NCBI GenBank assembly: GCA_947258735.1
Contig: CAMYJJ010000209.1
Span: 1-5,417 of the forward strand
Origin: Thermodesulfovibrionia bacterium
GTDB taxonomy: Bacteria > Nitrospirota > Thermodesulfovibrionia > UBA6902
Direction: 5' to 3'
DNA: 5,417 nucleotides
Positions 1-5,417 of this stretch are shown here, piece by piece (position 1 is the stretch's first letter; each line of letters begins with the position of its first letter). The notes beneath the pieces are model-generated. The model saw only the letters and a program-made list of their open reading frames with translations, did not search any database and had not been told where the DNA came from. A program made the position numbers and the translations under genes.

Positions 1-93
1 GTTCTCGTAGGCTCAACTACACTGTCCACCGTCCTCGCCCTGCATATCGTAAGAAGGCTGTCATTTACCAGGAACCATCAGATTAAGCTTTAA
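1..93 (+). CDS. C-terminal tail of a probable membrane protein (partial, 5' end outside window)
   Basis: Reading the plus strand from base 1 gives 30 open codons ending in TAA at 91-93. The residues start VLVGSTTLSTVLALHIVRRL and finish with a basic, polar tail (..RNHQIKL). A hydrophobic stretch of about 17 residues followed by arginines looks like a last transmembrane helix with a short cytoplasmic end. The composition is loosely like the end of AEC-type transporters, but that is a guess from too little sequence. The gene is convergent with the minus-strand gene ending at 184. In favour of it being real are the protein-like hydrophobic pattern and the fact that no other gene occupies these bases. 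Against it, 30 codons can stay open by chance. Confidence 0.5.
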   Translation, partial: VLVGSTTLSTVLALHIVRRLSFTRNHQIKL

Positions 94-170
94 TCATTGC
101 TGCTGTAAAAAACAAGATTCTTAAATCTACATTCATTAAGCATTTCTTTTGCCCTGAATCATCTGAAGGG

Positions 171-182
171 TAAAGTACTTTA
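171..182. repeat. 12-bp perfect palindrome in a convergent intergenic gap
   Basis: TAAAGTACTTTA reads the same on both strands. It lies directly after the stop codon of the small secreted-protein gene, in the 90-base gap between two convergent genes. Just beyond it (about 152-170) CCCT and AGGG could form a weak 4-bp stem, but no T-tract follows on either strand, so I cannot call a classical terminator. The rest of the gap (94-150) shows only a weak 5-bp AGATT/AATCT repeat. The palindrome may be chance in AT-rich DNA. Confidence 0.3.
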
Positions 183-183
183 A

Positions 184-642
184 TCAGTGATAATTGATTT
201 TGACAGTTCGTGCACCCTCCCATACCGGATTCCCATCTTCATCACGCAGTTTAAGGACCTGATTGTTCTTTTTAATCTCCTGGGCAACGATGACAAACTC
301 ACCATCGTATATTTTTTTACATCCTTTGACTTCAATAATATCATTCTTCCCTATCTTCATGTCCTGTCTCTCAATAAACCATGATGGTCCAAGGTATACG
401 GTCAAGGTTTCCTTATCTGTTTTGACAATTAAATTAACTCCGTATGATTTGCCTTTCATCGGTCCCCAAATCTGGTCCACCTGACCAACTTCTGCAATAA
501 CACACTTTACCGTTGTCGTTATCTGCGCATTGTACATTTTAATTCTTTCTCCAATCGCAATCCCGCCAAATGCATTCGCCATGGTTAAAGGTATCAACAC
601 AAATGACAAAGCCACTATCCCTATAAATATGAGTCTCTTCAT
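184..642 (-). CDS. Small secreted protein, possible OB-fold, last gene of the copper/haem cluster
   Basis: This is a 152-residue protein with a clear signal peptide: basic MKR, a hydrophobic core to about residue 20, and a likely signal peptidase I site after ANA (residues 22-24). The mature part is a run of short beta strands with glycine turns, including VYLGPSWFIERQDMKIGKND (82-101), then VKG and LRDEDGNPVWEG (132-143). That layout resembles small periplasmic OB-fold proteins of unknown function. Two cysteines, C47 and C108, could form a disulfide. No CXXCH or copper motif is present. The start is set by AAGGAGG five bases upstream; the reading frame is stopped at 655-657, so no earlier start exists. 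It follows the PCu(A)C gene by 102 bases on the same strand, so it may belong to the same transcript or have its own promoter, which I could not see. The function is unknown and the fold is inferred. Confidence 0.88.
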   Translation of the reverse strand: MKRLIFIGIVALSFVLIPLTMANAFGGIAIGERIKMYNAQITTTVKCVIAEVGQVDQIWGPMKGKSYGVNLIVKTDKETLTVYLGPSWFIERQDMKIGKNDIIEVKGCKKIYDGEFVIVAQEIKKNNQVLKLRDEDGNPVWEGARTVKINYH

Positions 643-744
643 TATATCCTCCTTTTATCGGGTTTACGGCCATTAACTGTTTATCCTCCTTTCCTTTATT
701 GTTACTGCTCCTGCCATCTTTAGTGCCGTGATCCATACGGGTAG

Positions 745-1179
745 TCAGAAAGCTTTACGGACCTCTGCTTTAATATTCATCATCTTTCCATTGGTAAATA
801 TGAGCCTCAGATCTATTTCATCTCCTTTTGTGAAACTACGTAACGGATTAATAAGCATCAGGTGACTTGCTCCGGGTGTAAATTTCAGTGTGCCATTGCC
901 CTTTACGGTCATAAAAGCCTGCTTTTCCATACGGGCCTGTTCATTCTCAATAACAGTACGGTGCATTTCGACCTTCTCAAATTGAGGGCTTGATATCTCT
1001 TTCAAGTCAAAGGCATTTTCTGAATTATTTATAAGGGTCATATAAGCTGCCATGACCTTCATGCCCGGAGGTGGTTCAAGGACCCATGCGTCAACTACCG
1101 ATACATAATCTCCTGCATACACGAGTGATATGGGTACTATAAAGATGCATATCAGCATTGAAACAGTAATGATCTTCAT
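745..1179 (-). CDS. PCu(A)C-family periplasmic copper chaperone (DUF461)
   Basis: This 144-residue protein has a signal peptide (residues 1-22, ending ..SLVYAG). The family binds Cu(I) in the periplasm and hands it to SCO proteins and to the CuA site of cytochrome oxidase. The diagnostic metal motif is complete: H73-X10-M84-X21-H106-X-M108, exactly the family spacing, with an additional M72 beside the first histidine. The AAYMTLIN segment (44-51) and the TPGASHLMLI segment (101-110) are also typical. Length is normal for the family. The start is supported by GAGG five bases upstream. The gene begins 13 bases after the stop of the SCO1 gene, so the two are almost certainly co-transcribed, which fits their known partnership. 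The copper target is not encoded in the window. Confidence 0.95.
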   Translation of the reverse strand: MKIITVSMLICIFIVPISLVYAGDYVSVVDAWVLEPPPGMKVMAAYMTLINNSENAFDLKEISSPQFEKVEMHRTVIENEQARMEKQAFMTVKGNGTLKFTPGASHLMLINPLRSFTKGDEIDLRLIFTNGKMMNIKAEVRKAF

Positions 1180-1192
1180 TCATTCCTCTATA

Positions 1193-1885
1193 TCAGTTTA
1201 TTAAGCATCCATATCCGTCACCATAGCGGTCACGGAGACTGAGGAAGTCAGCTACAATTTTTTTATGGTCAAGAGGCGGAGGAAATATTGAGATCAATCT
1301 TCCAAGGTGGTCGATAAGCATGATGGATGCTGTATGGTCAACCAGGTAGTCTGTGGTATCTTGCTCGTTTTCAACCCGTTTATAAACAGCTCCAAACTGT
1401 TTTGCAAAAGAAGCTACCTGGGAAGCATTTCCCGTGACCCCTGTAAAATCTTCATTAAAGTAGGAAATATATTCAGCCAGATGATTAATATTGTCCCTTT
1501 CCGGATCGACAGAAACAAACAGGACTTTTGTATTTCCGAGGACAAATTTACTTTCCAGGTCATCATATACGGCATTAAGATCAACAAGGGCCATGGGACA
1601 AACATCCGGGCAGTTGGTATAGCCAAAGAAAACAAATGTCCAGTATCCCAGAAGGTCTACCGGAGAAAAGGAATTTCCTTCATGGTCAGTCAGGTTAAAT
1701 GACTGCAATGGAATGGGCGGTTCAAATACCCTTCCTGTATATTCAGATATGCTCACTTCCCTTGCCTGTGGATTGTTAACATATTTTGATATCCACATTC
1801 CAGACACAATGGATATAATAATTGCAATAATAAAAATTGATCCTATCCGGACCTGTCCGCTCATTGATAGTTTCATGTTTCTCAT
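1193..1885 (-). CDS. sco1: SCO1/SenC/PrrC family copper chaperone, membrane-anchored
   Basis: This 230-residue protein has one N-terminal transmembrane anchor (about residues 14-32) followed by a thioredoxin-like domain facing the periplasm. Family members bind copper or act as a thiol reductase in building the CuA centre of cytochrome c oxidase. The copper ligands are present: C92 and C96 in GYTNCPDVCPMAL, and the distal H184 in LVDHTASIMLID. The SVDPERD loop (125-131) and the PPLDHKKIVADF end (203-214) are also typical. The usual histidine before the first cysteine (THCPDVCP) is asparagine here. The start is uncertain: AAAGGA (1888-1893) is only 2 bases from the first ATG but 11 from a second in-frame ATG at 1876-1874 (residue 4). 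The gene follows the propeller cytochrome after a hairpin-bearing gap and precedes PCu(A)C by 13 bases. Confidence 0.95.
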   Translation of the reverse strand: MRNMKLSMSGQVRIGSIFIIAIIISIVSGMWISKYVNNPQAREVSISEYTGRVFEPPIPLQSFNLTDHEGNSFSPVDLLGYWTFVFFGYTNCPDVCPMALVDLNAVYDDLESKFVLGNTKVLFVSVDPERDNINHLAEYISYFNEDFTGVTGNASQVASFAKQFGAVYKRVENEQDTTDYLVDHTASIMLIDHLGRLISIFPPPLDHKKIVADFLSLRDRYGDGYGCLIN

Positions 1886-1898
1886 GTTCCTTTAAACT

Positions 1899-1935
1899 AT
1901 CAGGGAGGAAGAGAACATCTCTCTCCCTCCCTGAT
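1899..1935 (-). other. Strong intercistronic hairpin between the propeller-cytochrome and SCO1 genes
   Basis: Arms at 1899-1914 (ATCAGGGAGGAAGAGA) and 1920-1935 (TCTCTCCCTCCCTGAT) are complementary over 16 positions around a 5-base loop. The one non-Watson-Crick position (1909 with 1925) is a G-U pair in the minus-strand RNA but an A-C mismatch in plus-strand RNA, which suggests the structure works in the sense transcript. It begins 5 bases after the cytochrome stop and ends 5 bases before the SCO1 ribosome site (AAAGGA, 1888-1893). The downstream sequence has only three Ts, so it is not a textbook terminator. A partial terminator, an RNA-processing or 3'-end stabilising element, or a translation control element would each fit. 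Confidence 0.75.
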
Positions 1936-1940
1936 GCGCT

Positions 1941-3164
1941 CTACTGTTTAACTGTCAGATTACCGTCCAGTCCGCAGAGGATGTTGTTACCCATAACATC
2001 TTCTACACTTCTTTCATCCTGGTGGCATCTTGTACATCCTACAAGCTCAAGTCCCCACATGAGCGGCCCGTGCTTTTCATTCTTCTTATGGCACTGCCGG
2101 CATGTAGACATGGGCTTTCCTACATATTTATTCTTCTCAATGTCCCATAAGGCAATCTGTCCGTCCTTAACAACCTTTCCTTTTTTATTTTCAACCGGAA
2201 CTCTGAGAGCTGCTATTCCATATTTACCGTCAGGAGTAGGCATTACATCATGGTTCTCCCAACCGGCAGGGATCGGGGTATTTTTTACAACAGTCAGGTC
2301 ATCGGCCTTGAGAAGCAGCGTACGTGTTCTTGCAGACTGAAGAATGTATTTTCCATCAGCTGTAAACGTTGCCCTGAAAGATATGGTGCCTTCAGGCATA
2401 TCAACAGAACTGCTTTTAACTACTTTTATTTCACCCTTTTCAAGTGATGCCATGTCGAGCAGGAAGAAGAGCTGTTTGCCGCTGGGATACCCATGTGGTT
2501 TGTCCGCATCATTCATGACTATGTACATATGCTTCATGTCCGGGCTGTTTACTCCATGAGTAAATTTGTAATTGACAGGCAGGTCAGGACTGCTTGAGAG
2601 CATAACCCTGTGTTTCAGTTCCAGAGTATCTTTATCGACAACATCAATAAATCCGGGGTATCCCATGAAAATAGGCATGAAGTATTTGTCAGACTGGCCT
2701 GATCCGCAGTAAAGAGTTTTACTGGTAGTCTTCCCAAATGCAATTACTTCTTTAGGAAGCGGGTATTTTTTTTCAGCAATAAATTTATTTTCGACAAGGT
2801 CTGCTTTTCCAACTATGACAGATGCCTTGGGAGACAGATATGTCGACCAGAAAACGGTATTTTTGTCCCTGCTGTCTATTCTTACATCATGAACAGCATG
2901 GTCACTTGCAGGTCCAAGGGATATCATATGAAGCTTGTTACCGGTCCAGAGTGTATAGTCAGGTATTTTAATTGGATTTTCAAGGTCCATTGGGTCGATT
3001 TCAACATTGGCATCAGCTATATGACCACCATGTCCCGCGACCAGAACTCTTCCCGCATAATCTCCTCCCGGCTTACTGCCATAACTGATTGCAGCCACGA
3101 CAAATACGATGCATATAAGCGCAACGCCTGCTGATAGAAATGGTCTTCTTTTTACAAATGGCAT
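1941..3164 (-). CDS. Membrane-anchored beta-propeller dihaem c-type cytochrome (unrecognised family)
   Basis: This 407-residue protein has an N-terminal signal anchor (basic start, hydrophobic 9-28), which places the rest in the periplasm. Residues about 40-345 form repeated blade-like units with ends such as SPDMKHMYIVMND, TADGKYILQSA and TPDGKYGIAAL, as in YVTN/NirF/cytochrome d1-type propellers. The C-terminal tail has two haem c motifs, C355-RQ-CH359 and C377-TR-CH381, with H365 and M369 between them as possible axial ligands. Histidines recur where innermost strands begin: H45 and H48 (HGGH), H89 and H92 (HAVH), H203 (THGV) and H305 (NHDV). The start follows AGGAGG with a 7-base spacer. 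It leads a minus-strand cluster with two copper chaperones and has a sigma-54 promoter match upstream. It could be an electron-transfer protein or an enzyme. The haem motifs are certain, the propeller likely, the function unknown. Confidence 0.9.
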   Translation of the reverse strand: MPFVKRRPFLSAGVALICIVFVVAAISYGSKPGGDYAGRVLVAGHGGHIADANVEIDPMDLENPIKIPDYTLWTGNKLHMISLGPASDHAVHDVRIDSRDKNTVFWSTYLSPKASVIVGKADLVENKFIAEKKYPLPKEVIAFGKTTSKTLYCGSGQSDKYFMPIFMGYPGFIDVVDKDTLELKHRVMLSSSPDLPVNYKFTHGVNSPDMKHMYIVMNDADKPHGYPSGKQLFFLLDMASLEKGEIKVVKSSSVDMPEGTISFRATFTADGKYILQSARTRTLLLKADDLTVVKNTPIPAGWENHDVMPTPDGKYGIAALRVPVENKKGKVVKDGQIALWDIEKNKYVGKPMSTCRQCHKKNEKHGPLMWGLELVGCTRCHQDERSVEDVMGNNILCGLDGNLTVKQ

Positions 3165-3330
3165 GATAATTCCTCCTTACAATATTTGGGTTGATTACTG
3201 CTAACATTAAGAAACATTCTTTTTACCTATTCCCCCCCTTTCTTCACTTTGAATTTTTTGAGACTGCTGTCATTCATAAAAAAATTGACGATTGTGAAAT
3301 TATTTCTTAAAGAGATATTAGATCTTTGTT

Positions 3331-3346
3331 TGCAATAACAGTGCCG
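3331..3346 (-). promoter_or_regulatory. Predicted sigma-54 (RpoN) -24/-12 promoter for the propeller-cytochrome cluster
   Basis: On the minus strand the sequence is CGGCACTGTTATTGCA. Compared with the consensus TGGCAC-N5-TTGCA it differs only at the first base, and the invariant GG and GC are separated by exactly 10 bases. It points at the cytochrome gene. With the GC at about -13/-12, transcription would start near 3320, about 155 bases before the ATG at 3164. I found no comparable sigma-70 promoter pointing the same way in this region. Sigma-54 promoters need an upstream-bound AAA+ activator, and candidate dyads lie at 3375-3387 and 3500-3533. This is a sequence match only. Confidence 0.6.
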
Positions 3347-3374
3347 TGGTGAAAAAAATTATTTTTTATTGAAT

Positions 3375-3387
3375 TAACAACATGTTA
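3375..3387. promoter_or_regulatory. Short dyad TAACA-N3-TGTTA, possible operator
   Basis: TAACA (3375-3379) and TGTTA (3383-3387) are perfect inverted copies around ACA, overlapping an AACATGTT palindrome (3379-3386). The site is about 55-67 bases upstream of the predicted transcription start of the cytochrome cluster. I cannot match it to a named regulator. Five-base arms in AT-rich DNA can arise by chance. Confidence 0.3.
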
Positions 3388-3499
3388 TGAGGGTGTAGGT
3401 TTTAAAACGTGACTTGAGGAGGAGTAAAGATACCTTTACACATAATAGGCAACATACAATAACTTCATATAAATAAACACTTTTTATTGGAAAGCAAGA

Positions 3500-3533
3500 A
3501 ATATTGCAAAAGCAAGTTTGCTTGCACAATATT
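3500..3533. promoter_or_regulatory. Imperfect inverted repeat, possible activator-binding site or weak terminator
   Basis: Outer arms AATATTG (3500-3506) and CAATATT (3527-3533) enclose inner arms GCAAG (3512-3516) and CTTGC (3521-3525) around TTTG, with unequal internal spacers of 5 bases and 1 base. All twelve arm positions pair. It sits about 180-210 bases upstream of the predicted sigma-54 start site, a usual distance for an enhancer-binding protein. It also lies 67-100 bases after the methyltransferase stop. In minus-strand RNA the inner stem is followed by TTTTG, so a weak terminator for priA and the methyltransferase gene is the alternative reading. Confidence 0.45.
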
Positions 3534-3599
3534 AGTTATATATGTTTAAGATTGAAACGTCGAGTCTAGAAGGGGTGGTCTTATCCGTTCAATTTCATA

Positions 3600-4145
3600 T
3601 TAACCATGCACTTTTTTTCTCATCATCACATACCTGCTGAACAATGCATTGTTTTCGGTTTCCTTTATGAAGCCTTTATCATTAAACATGTGTACCGTGT
3701 CTGCCATGGCTTTTTTCCCCACTTCAACAGTCGGTTCATAGATAGATACTATACCATCGGGTTTTACAAATTTAGCTATATTATTGACTGCAGCAGATTG
3801 ATCAGAGATTTCATGAAAGCAGTAGTACAGAAGGCAGACATCTGCAAAACCGGCTTCAAGATTCACCGAAGAGACATCTCCGGTAATGATCTGAATTTTG
3901 TCTCCGAATTGTTCAACTCTTTTTCGAAGCTTTCCTACCATTCCTTCCTGAAGTTCAGCAATAACAATTTTTCTGGCAGTCTCTGCTATCGCCTCGGTAA
4001 GAAAACCACTTCCTGCGCCGATTTCCAGCACGGTACTGTCCTTCCCGATCTGTGAATCGCGCAATATCCTGTCTCTGTCCGTAAATTTCTTTCGCAGAGG
4101 ATTATAGAGAATAAATGATAACCATGAAGGACAGACATGACACAT
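3600..4145 (-). CDS. Class I SAM-dependent methyltransferase
   Basis: This is a 181-residue soluble protein with a Rossmann-type methyltransferase fold. Motif I is VLEIGAGSGFLTEAIAE (39-55), with the glycine-rich SAM loop at 41-47. An acidic residue for the ribose is at E64 (IVIAELQ). The ITGD segment ends at D90, followed by a YYCFHEI strand (107-113) and the late KPDGIVSIYEP strand (128-138). The N-terminus carries a cysteine pair and a CPSWLS..L.NPLRKKF segment (about 5-21), which I associate with a group of small methyltransferases of unknown substrate. The length is short for a methyltransferase but complete. The start is fixed because an in-frame TAG at 4163-4161 excludes longer forms. 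An AGGGG ribosome site lies about 12 bases upstream, rather far. It follows priA by 24 bases, so it is probably co-transcribed. The substrate cannot be told from sequence. Confidence 0.88.
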   Translation of the reverse strand: MCHVCPSWLSFILYNPLRKKFTDRDRILRDSQIGKDSTVLEIGAGSGFLTEAIAETARKIVIAELQEGMVGKLRKRVEQFGDKIQIITGDVSSVNLEAGFADVCLLYYCFHEISDQSAAVNNIAKFVKPDGIVSIYEPTVEVGKKAMADTVHMFNDKGFIKETENNALFSRYVMMRKKVHG

Positions 4146-4169
4146 ATTATTAATTTTCCCCTATGAGAT

Positions 4170-5417
4170 TCATAACAGGTTGATCGGATCTACATCTATA
4201 TCAACTTTAACTTCCCTGATAAGATCAAGTGTATGAACTATTTTCTGTGCAGTCCTGCGAAGCTCTTTTGCATTCCTTCCTTTTAAAATCAGGTGCCACC
4301 TCCACAGGTTCCTTATCTTCTCAACAGGCGCGGGGGCAGGTCCAAGCACCTCAATATGTTTATGCTCTATTTTCCTGATCCTTGAAGAAATACGTGAAGT
4401 AATTTTATTTGCCTGTTCTTTTGTCCTGAAACCAAAAATAATTCTGATCAATTTACTGAAAGGAGGATAGGACAGTTCTTTTCTCTGCGCTATCTCTTTA
4501 TCATAGAACCCTTTGTAATCGTGGGACCTTATAAAGTCAAACACAAAGTGGTCGGGTTCATATGTCTGAATGTATGCCTTGCCCGGAAGTTCACCTCGCC
4601 CTGCCCTGCCCGCAAGTTGCGTGAAGAGCTGGAAGGCCCTTTCAGCTGACCTGAAGTCAGGGAGATTCAGTGCGGTATCAGCTGATATAACAGCAGAGAT
4701 GGTAACATCCGGAAAGTCATGGCCCTTGGCAACCATTTGCGTTCCCAGGAGGAGATCTATTTTCCTTTCCTCCATCTGCCTTACTATCCTGTGATGAGAA
4801 AGTTTCTTCTGTGTCGTGTCCCTGTCCATTCTCCTGAAAGACAACTCAGGGATAAGCCTGTTCAACTCCTCCTCCACACGCTGGGTCCCTGCTCCCAAAT
4901 ATTTCATGTCTTTCCCTCCGCATTCCGGACACTGCTTCTCAGGATTAAGCCATGAGCCGCAGTAATGGCAGTTCAGAGTATTTGTGTCCTTGTGATAAAT
5001 AAGGGTAATACTGCAAAGAGGACATTTATGCGTATTCCCGCAGTCAGTACACAGGAAATAGGGAGAATACCCCCTGCGATTAAGCATGATGAGTGACTGG
5101 TTGTGATCTGTTATATTCTGCTTCAGCGCATCAACAAGTTTTGCAGACAATGAAAATGTGTCCTTTACCTCTTTTGTCATATCAATTATTTCGACTTCAG
5201 GCAGAGGTCTCTTTGCGATCCTTTTATTAATTCTTATATAATTGAACTTCCCGTTCTGTGCAGCATGATAAGCCTCGATCGACGGAGTAGCTGATCCAAG
5301 GATAATTTTTATATGTTCAAGTTTGGACCTTGCAAGCGCAACGTCTCTTGCACTGTAACGTAATCCTTCAAACTGTTTATATGAAGCCTCCTGTTCTTCA
5401 TCAACGATGATGAGACC
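4170..5417 (-). CDS. priA: Primosomal replication-restart helicase PriA, C-terminal 415 residues (partial)
   Basis: The frame is open from the window edge to TGA at 4172-4170. A methionine at 5180 is internal, not a start. PriA unwinds DNA at stalled forks and loads the replicative helicase. Counting from the edge, the fragment has the Walker B motif as DEEQ (6-9), SYKQ..G.RYSARD (12-25), motif III GSATP (41-45), eight zinc-binding cysteines (123, 126, 132, 135, 150, 153, 163, 166), helicase motif V GTQMVAKGHDFP (225-236), motif VI QLAGRAGRG (267-275), the C-terminal domain, and the typical end DVDPINLL. The DNA-binding domain and Walker A, about the first 300 residues of a protein of roughly 700, lie outside the window. 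An unusual point is glutamine in place of the histidine of the usual DEEH. The methyltransferase gene follows after 24 bases. Confidence 0.97.
   Translation of the reverse strand, partial: GLIIVDEEQEASYKQFEGLRYSARDVALARSKLEHIKIILGSATPSIEAYHAAQNGKFNYIRINKRIAKRPLPEVEIIDMTKEVKDTFSLSAKLVDALKQNITDHNQSLIMLNRRGYSPYFLCTDCGNTHKCPLCSITLIYHKDTNTLNCHYCGSWLNPEKQCPECGGKDMKYLGAGTQRVEEELNRLIPELSFRRMDRDTTQKKLSHHRIVRQMEERKIDLLLGTQMVAKGHDFPDVTISAVISADTALNLPDFRSAERAFQLFTQLAGRAGRGELPGKAYIQTYEPDHFVFDFIRSHDYKGFYDKEIAQRKELSYPPFSKLIRIIFGFRTKEQANKITSRISSRIRKIEHKHIEVLGPAPAPVEKIRNLWRWHLILKGRNAKELRRTAQKIVHTLDLIREVKVDIDVDPINLL

Larger units (their letters stand above)
3165..3599. other. 435-base AT-rich intergenic region (5' control region of the propeller-cytochrome cluster)
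   Basis: No convincing gene is seen on either strand. The region contains, going upstream from the cytochrome start, the AGGAGG ribosome site (about 3172-3177), a run of seven Cs at 3232-3238 (seven Gs in the mRNA leader), the sigma-54 promoter match at 3331-3346, a TAACA-N3-TGTTA dyad at 3375-3387 and an inverted repeat at 3500-3533. From the predicted transcription start near 3320 the leader would be about 155 bases long. The section nearest 3599 is also the 3' side of the methyltransferase gene. The only terminator-like structure there is the weak one at 3500-3533. Confidence 0.7.

Noticed and set aside
152..183. Possible intrinsic terminator for the two convergent genes
   Set aside because: CCCT/AGGG gives only a 4-bp stem with a long loop and no T-tract on either strand; the neighbouring 12-bp palindrome has no loop. 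Not enough to call a terminator.
539..736. Minus-strand 65-residue open frame overlapping the start of the small secreted protein
   Set aside because: Its C-terminal half is the signal-peptide region of the real gene read in another frame, the composition is not protein-like, and the neighbouring frame has a signal peptide and its own ribosome site. Only the shorter leader-peptide idea from the ATG at 670 is kept, as a weak finding.
1837..2340. 167-residue plus-strand open frame across the SCO1 and cytochrome genes
   Set aside because: It is antisense to two well-supported genes, crosses the intercistronic hairpin, and is a low-complexity Ser/Leu/Pro-rich translation typical of shadow frames.
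3285..3313. Plus-strand TTGACG - 17 bases - TAAAGA resembling a sigma-70 promoter
   Set aside because: The -10 element is poor (TAAAGA), the region is AT-rich so chance matches are expected, and there is no plus-strand gene downstream; it would only transcribe antisense to the methyltransferase gene.
3416..3424. GAGGAGGAG on the plus strand, a ribosome-site look-alike
   Set aside because: No ATG, GTG or TTG lies within a usable distance downstream, and no open frame follows.
3606..4055. 149-residue plus-strand open frame across the methyltransferase gene
   Set aside because: It is the antisense of a gene with clear SAM-binding motifs; the translation is rich in F, H and Y with no domain pattern.

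Overview
The window comes from a Gram-negative-type bacterium with moderately low GC (about 40% by eye). The gene content shows a periplasm that handles copper and c-type haem. I cannot place it with certainty; the gene style would fit Nitrospirota or Desulfobacterota. All complete genes lie on the minus strand, so transcription runs from high to low coordinates. One short fragment of a plus-strand gene enters at the left edge.

Layout, in the direction of minus-strand transcription. (1) 5417-4170 is the C-terminal 415 residues of the primosomal helicase PriA, cut by the window edge. (2) 4145-3600 is a small class I SAM-dependent methyltransferase, 24 bases after priA and probably co-transcribed. 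(3) 3599-3165 is an AT-rich 435-base intergenic region. It holds a good -24/-12 (sigma-54) promoter match pointing at the next gene, a short dyad just upstream of it, and a larger imperfect inverted repeat about 180 bases upstream, where an enhancer-binding protein would be expected to sit. (4) 3164-1941 is an N-terminally anchored beta-propeller protein with two C-terminal CXXCH haem-binding motifs. I do not recognise a named family. (5) 1935-1899 is a 16-bp hairpin in the gap before the next gene. (6) 1885-1193 is a SCO1/SenC copper chaperone. (7) 1179-745 is a PCu(A)C periplasmic copper chaperone with its full metal-binding motif. (8) 642-184 is a small secreted protein, possibly with an OB-fold. 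(9) 1-93 on the plus strand is the tail of a probable membrane protein, convergent with the previous gene.

How the genes may work together: SCO1 and PCu(A)C normally deliver copper to the CuA centre of cytochrome oxidase, and are plausible for other copper redox enzymes. No oxidase gene is present here. The gene that leads the cluster is instead the dihaem beta-propeller protein, in which several histidines fall at the start of predicted innermost strands. The most interesting hypothesis is therefore a sigma-54-controlled periplasmic redox module, made of a haem propeller plus two copper chaperones and a small secreted partner, with the propeller itself a possible metal-binding client. That part is inference.
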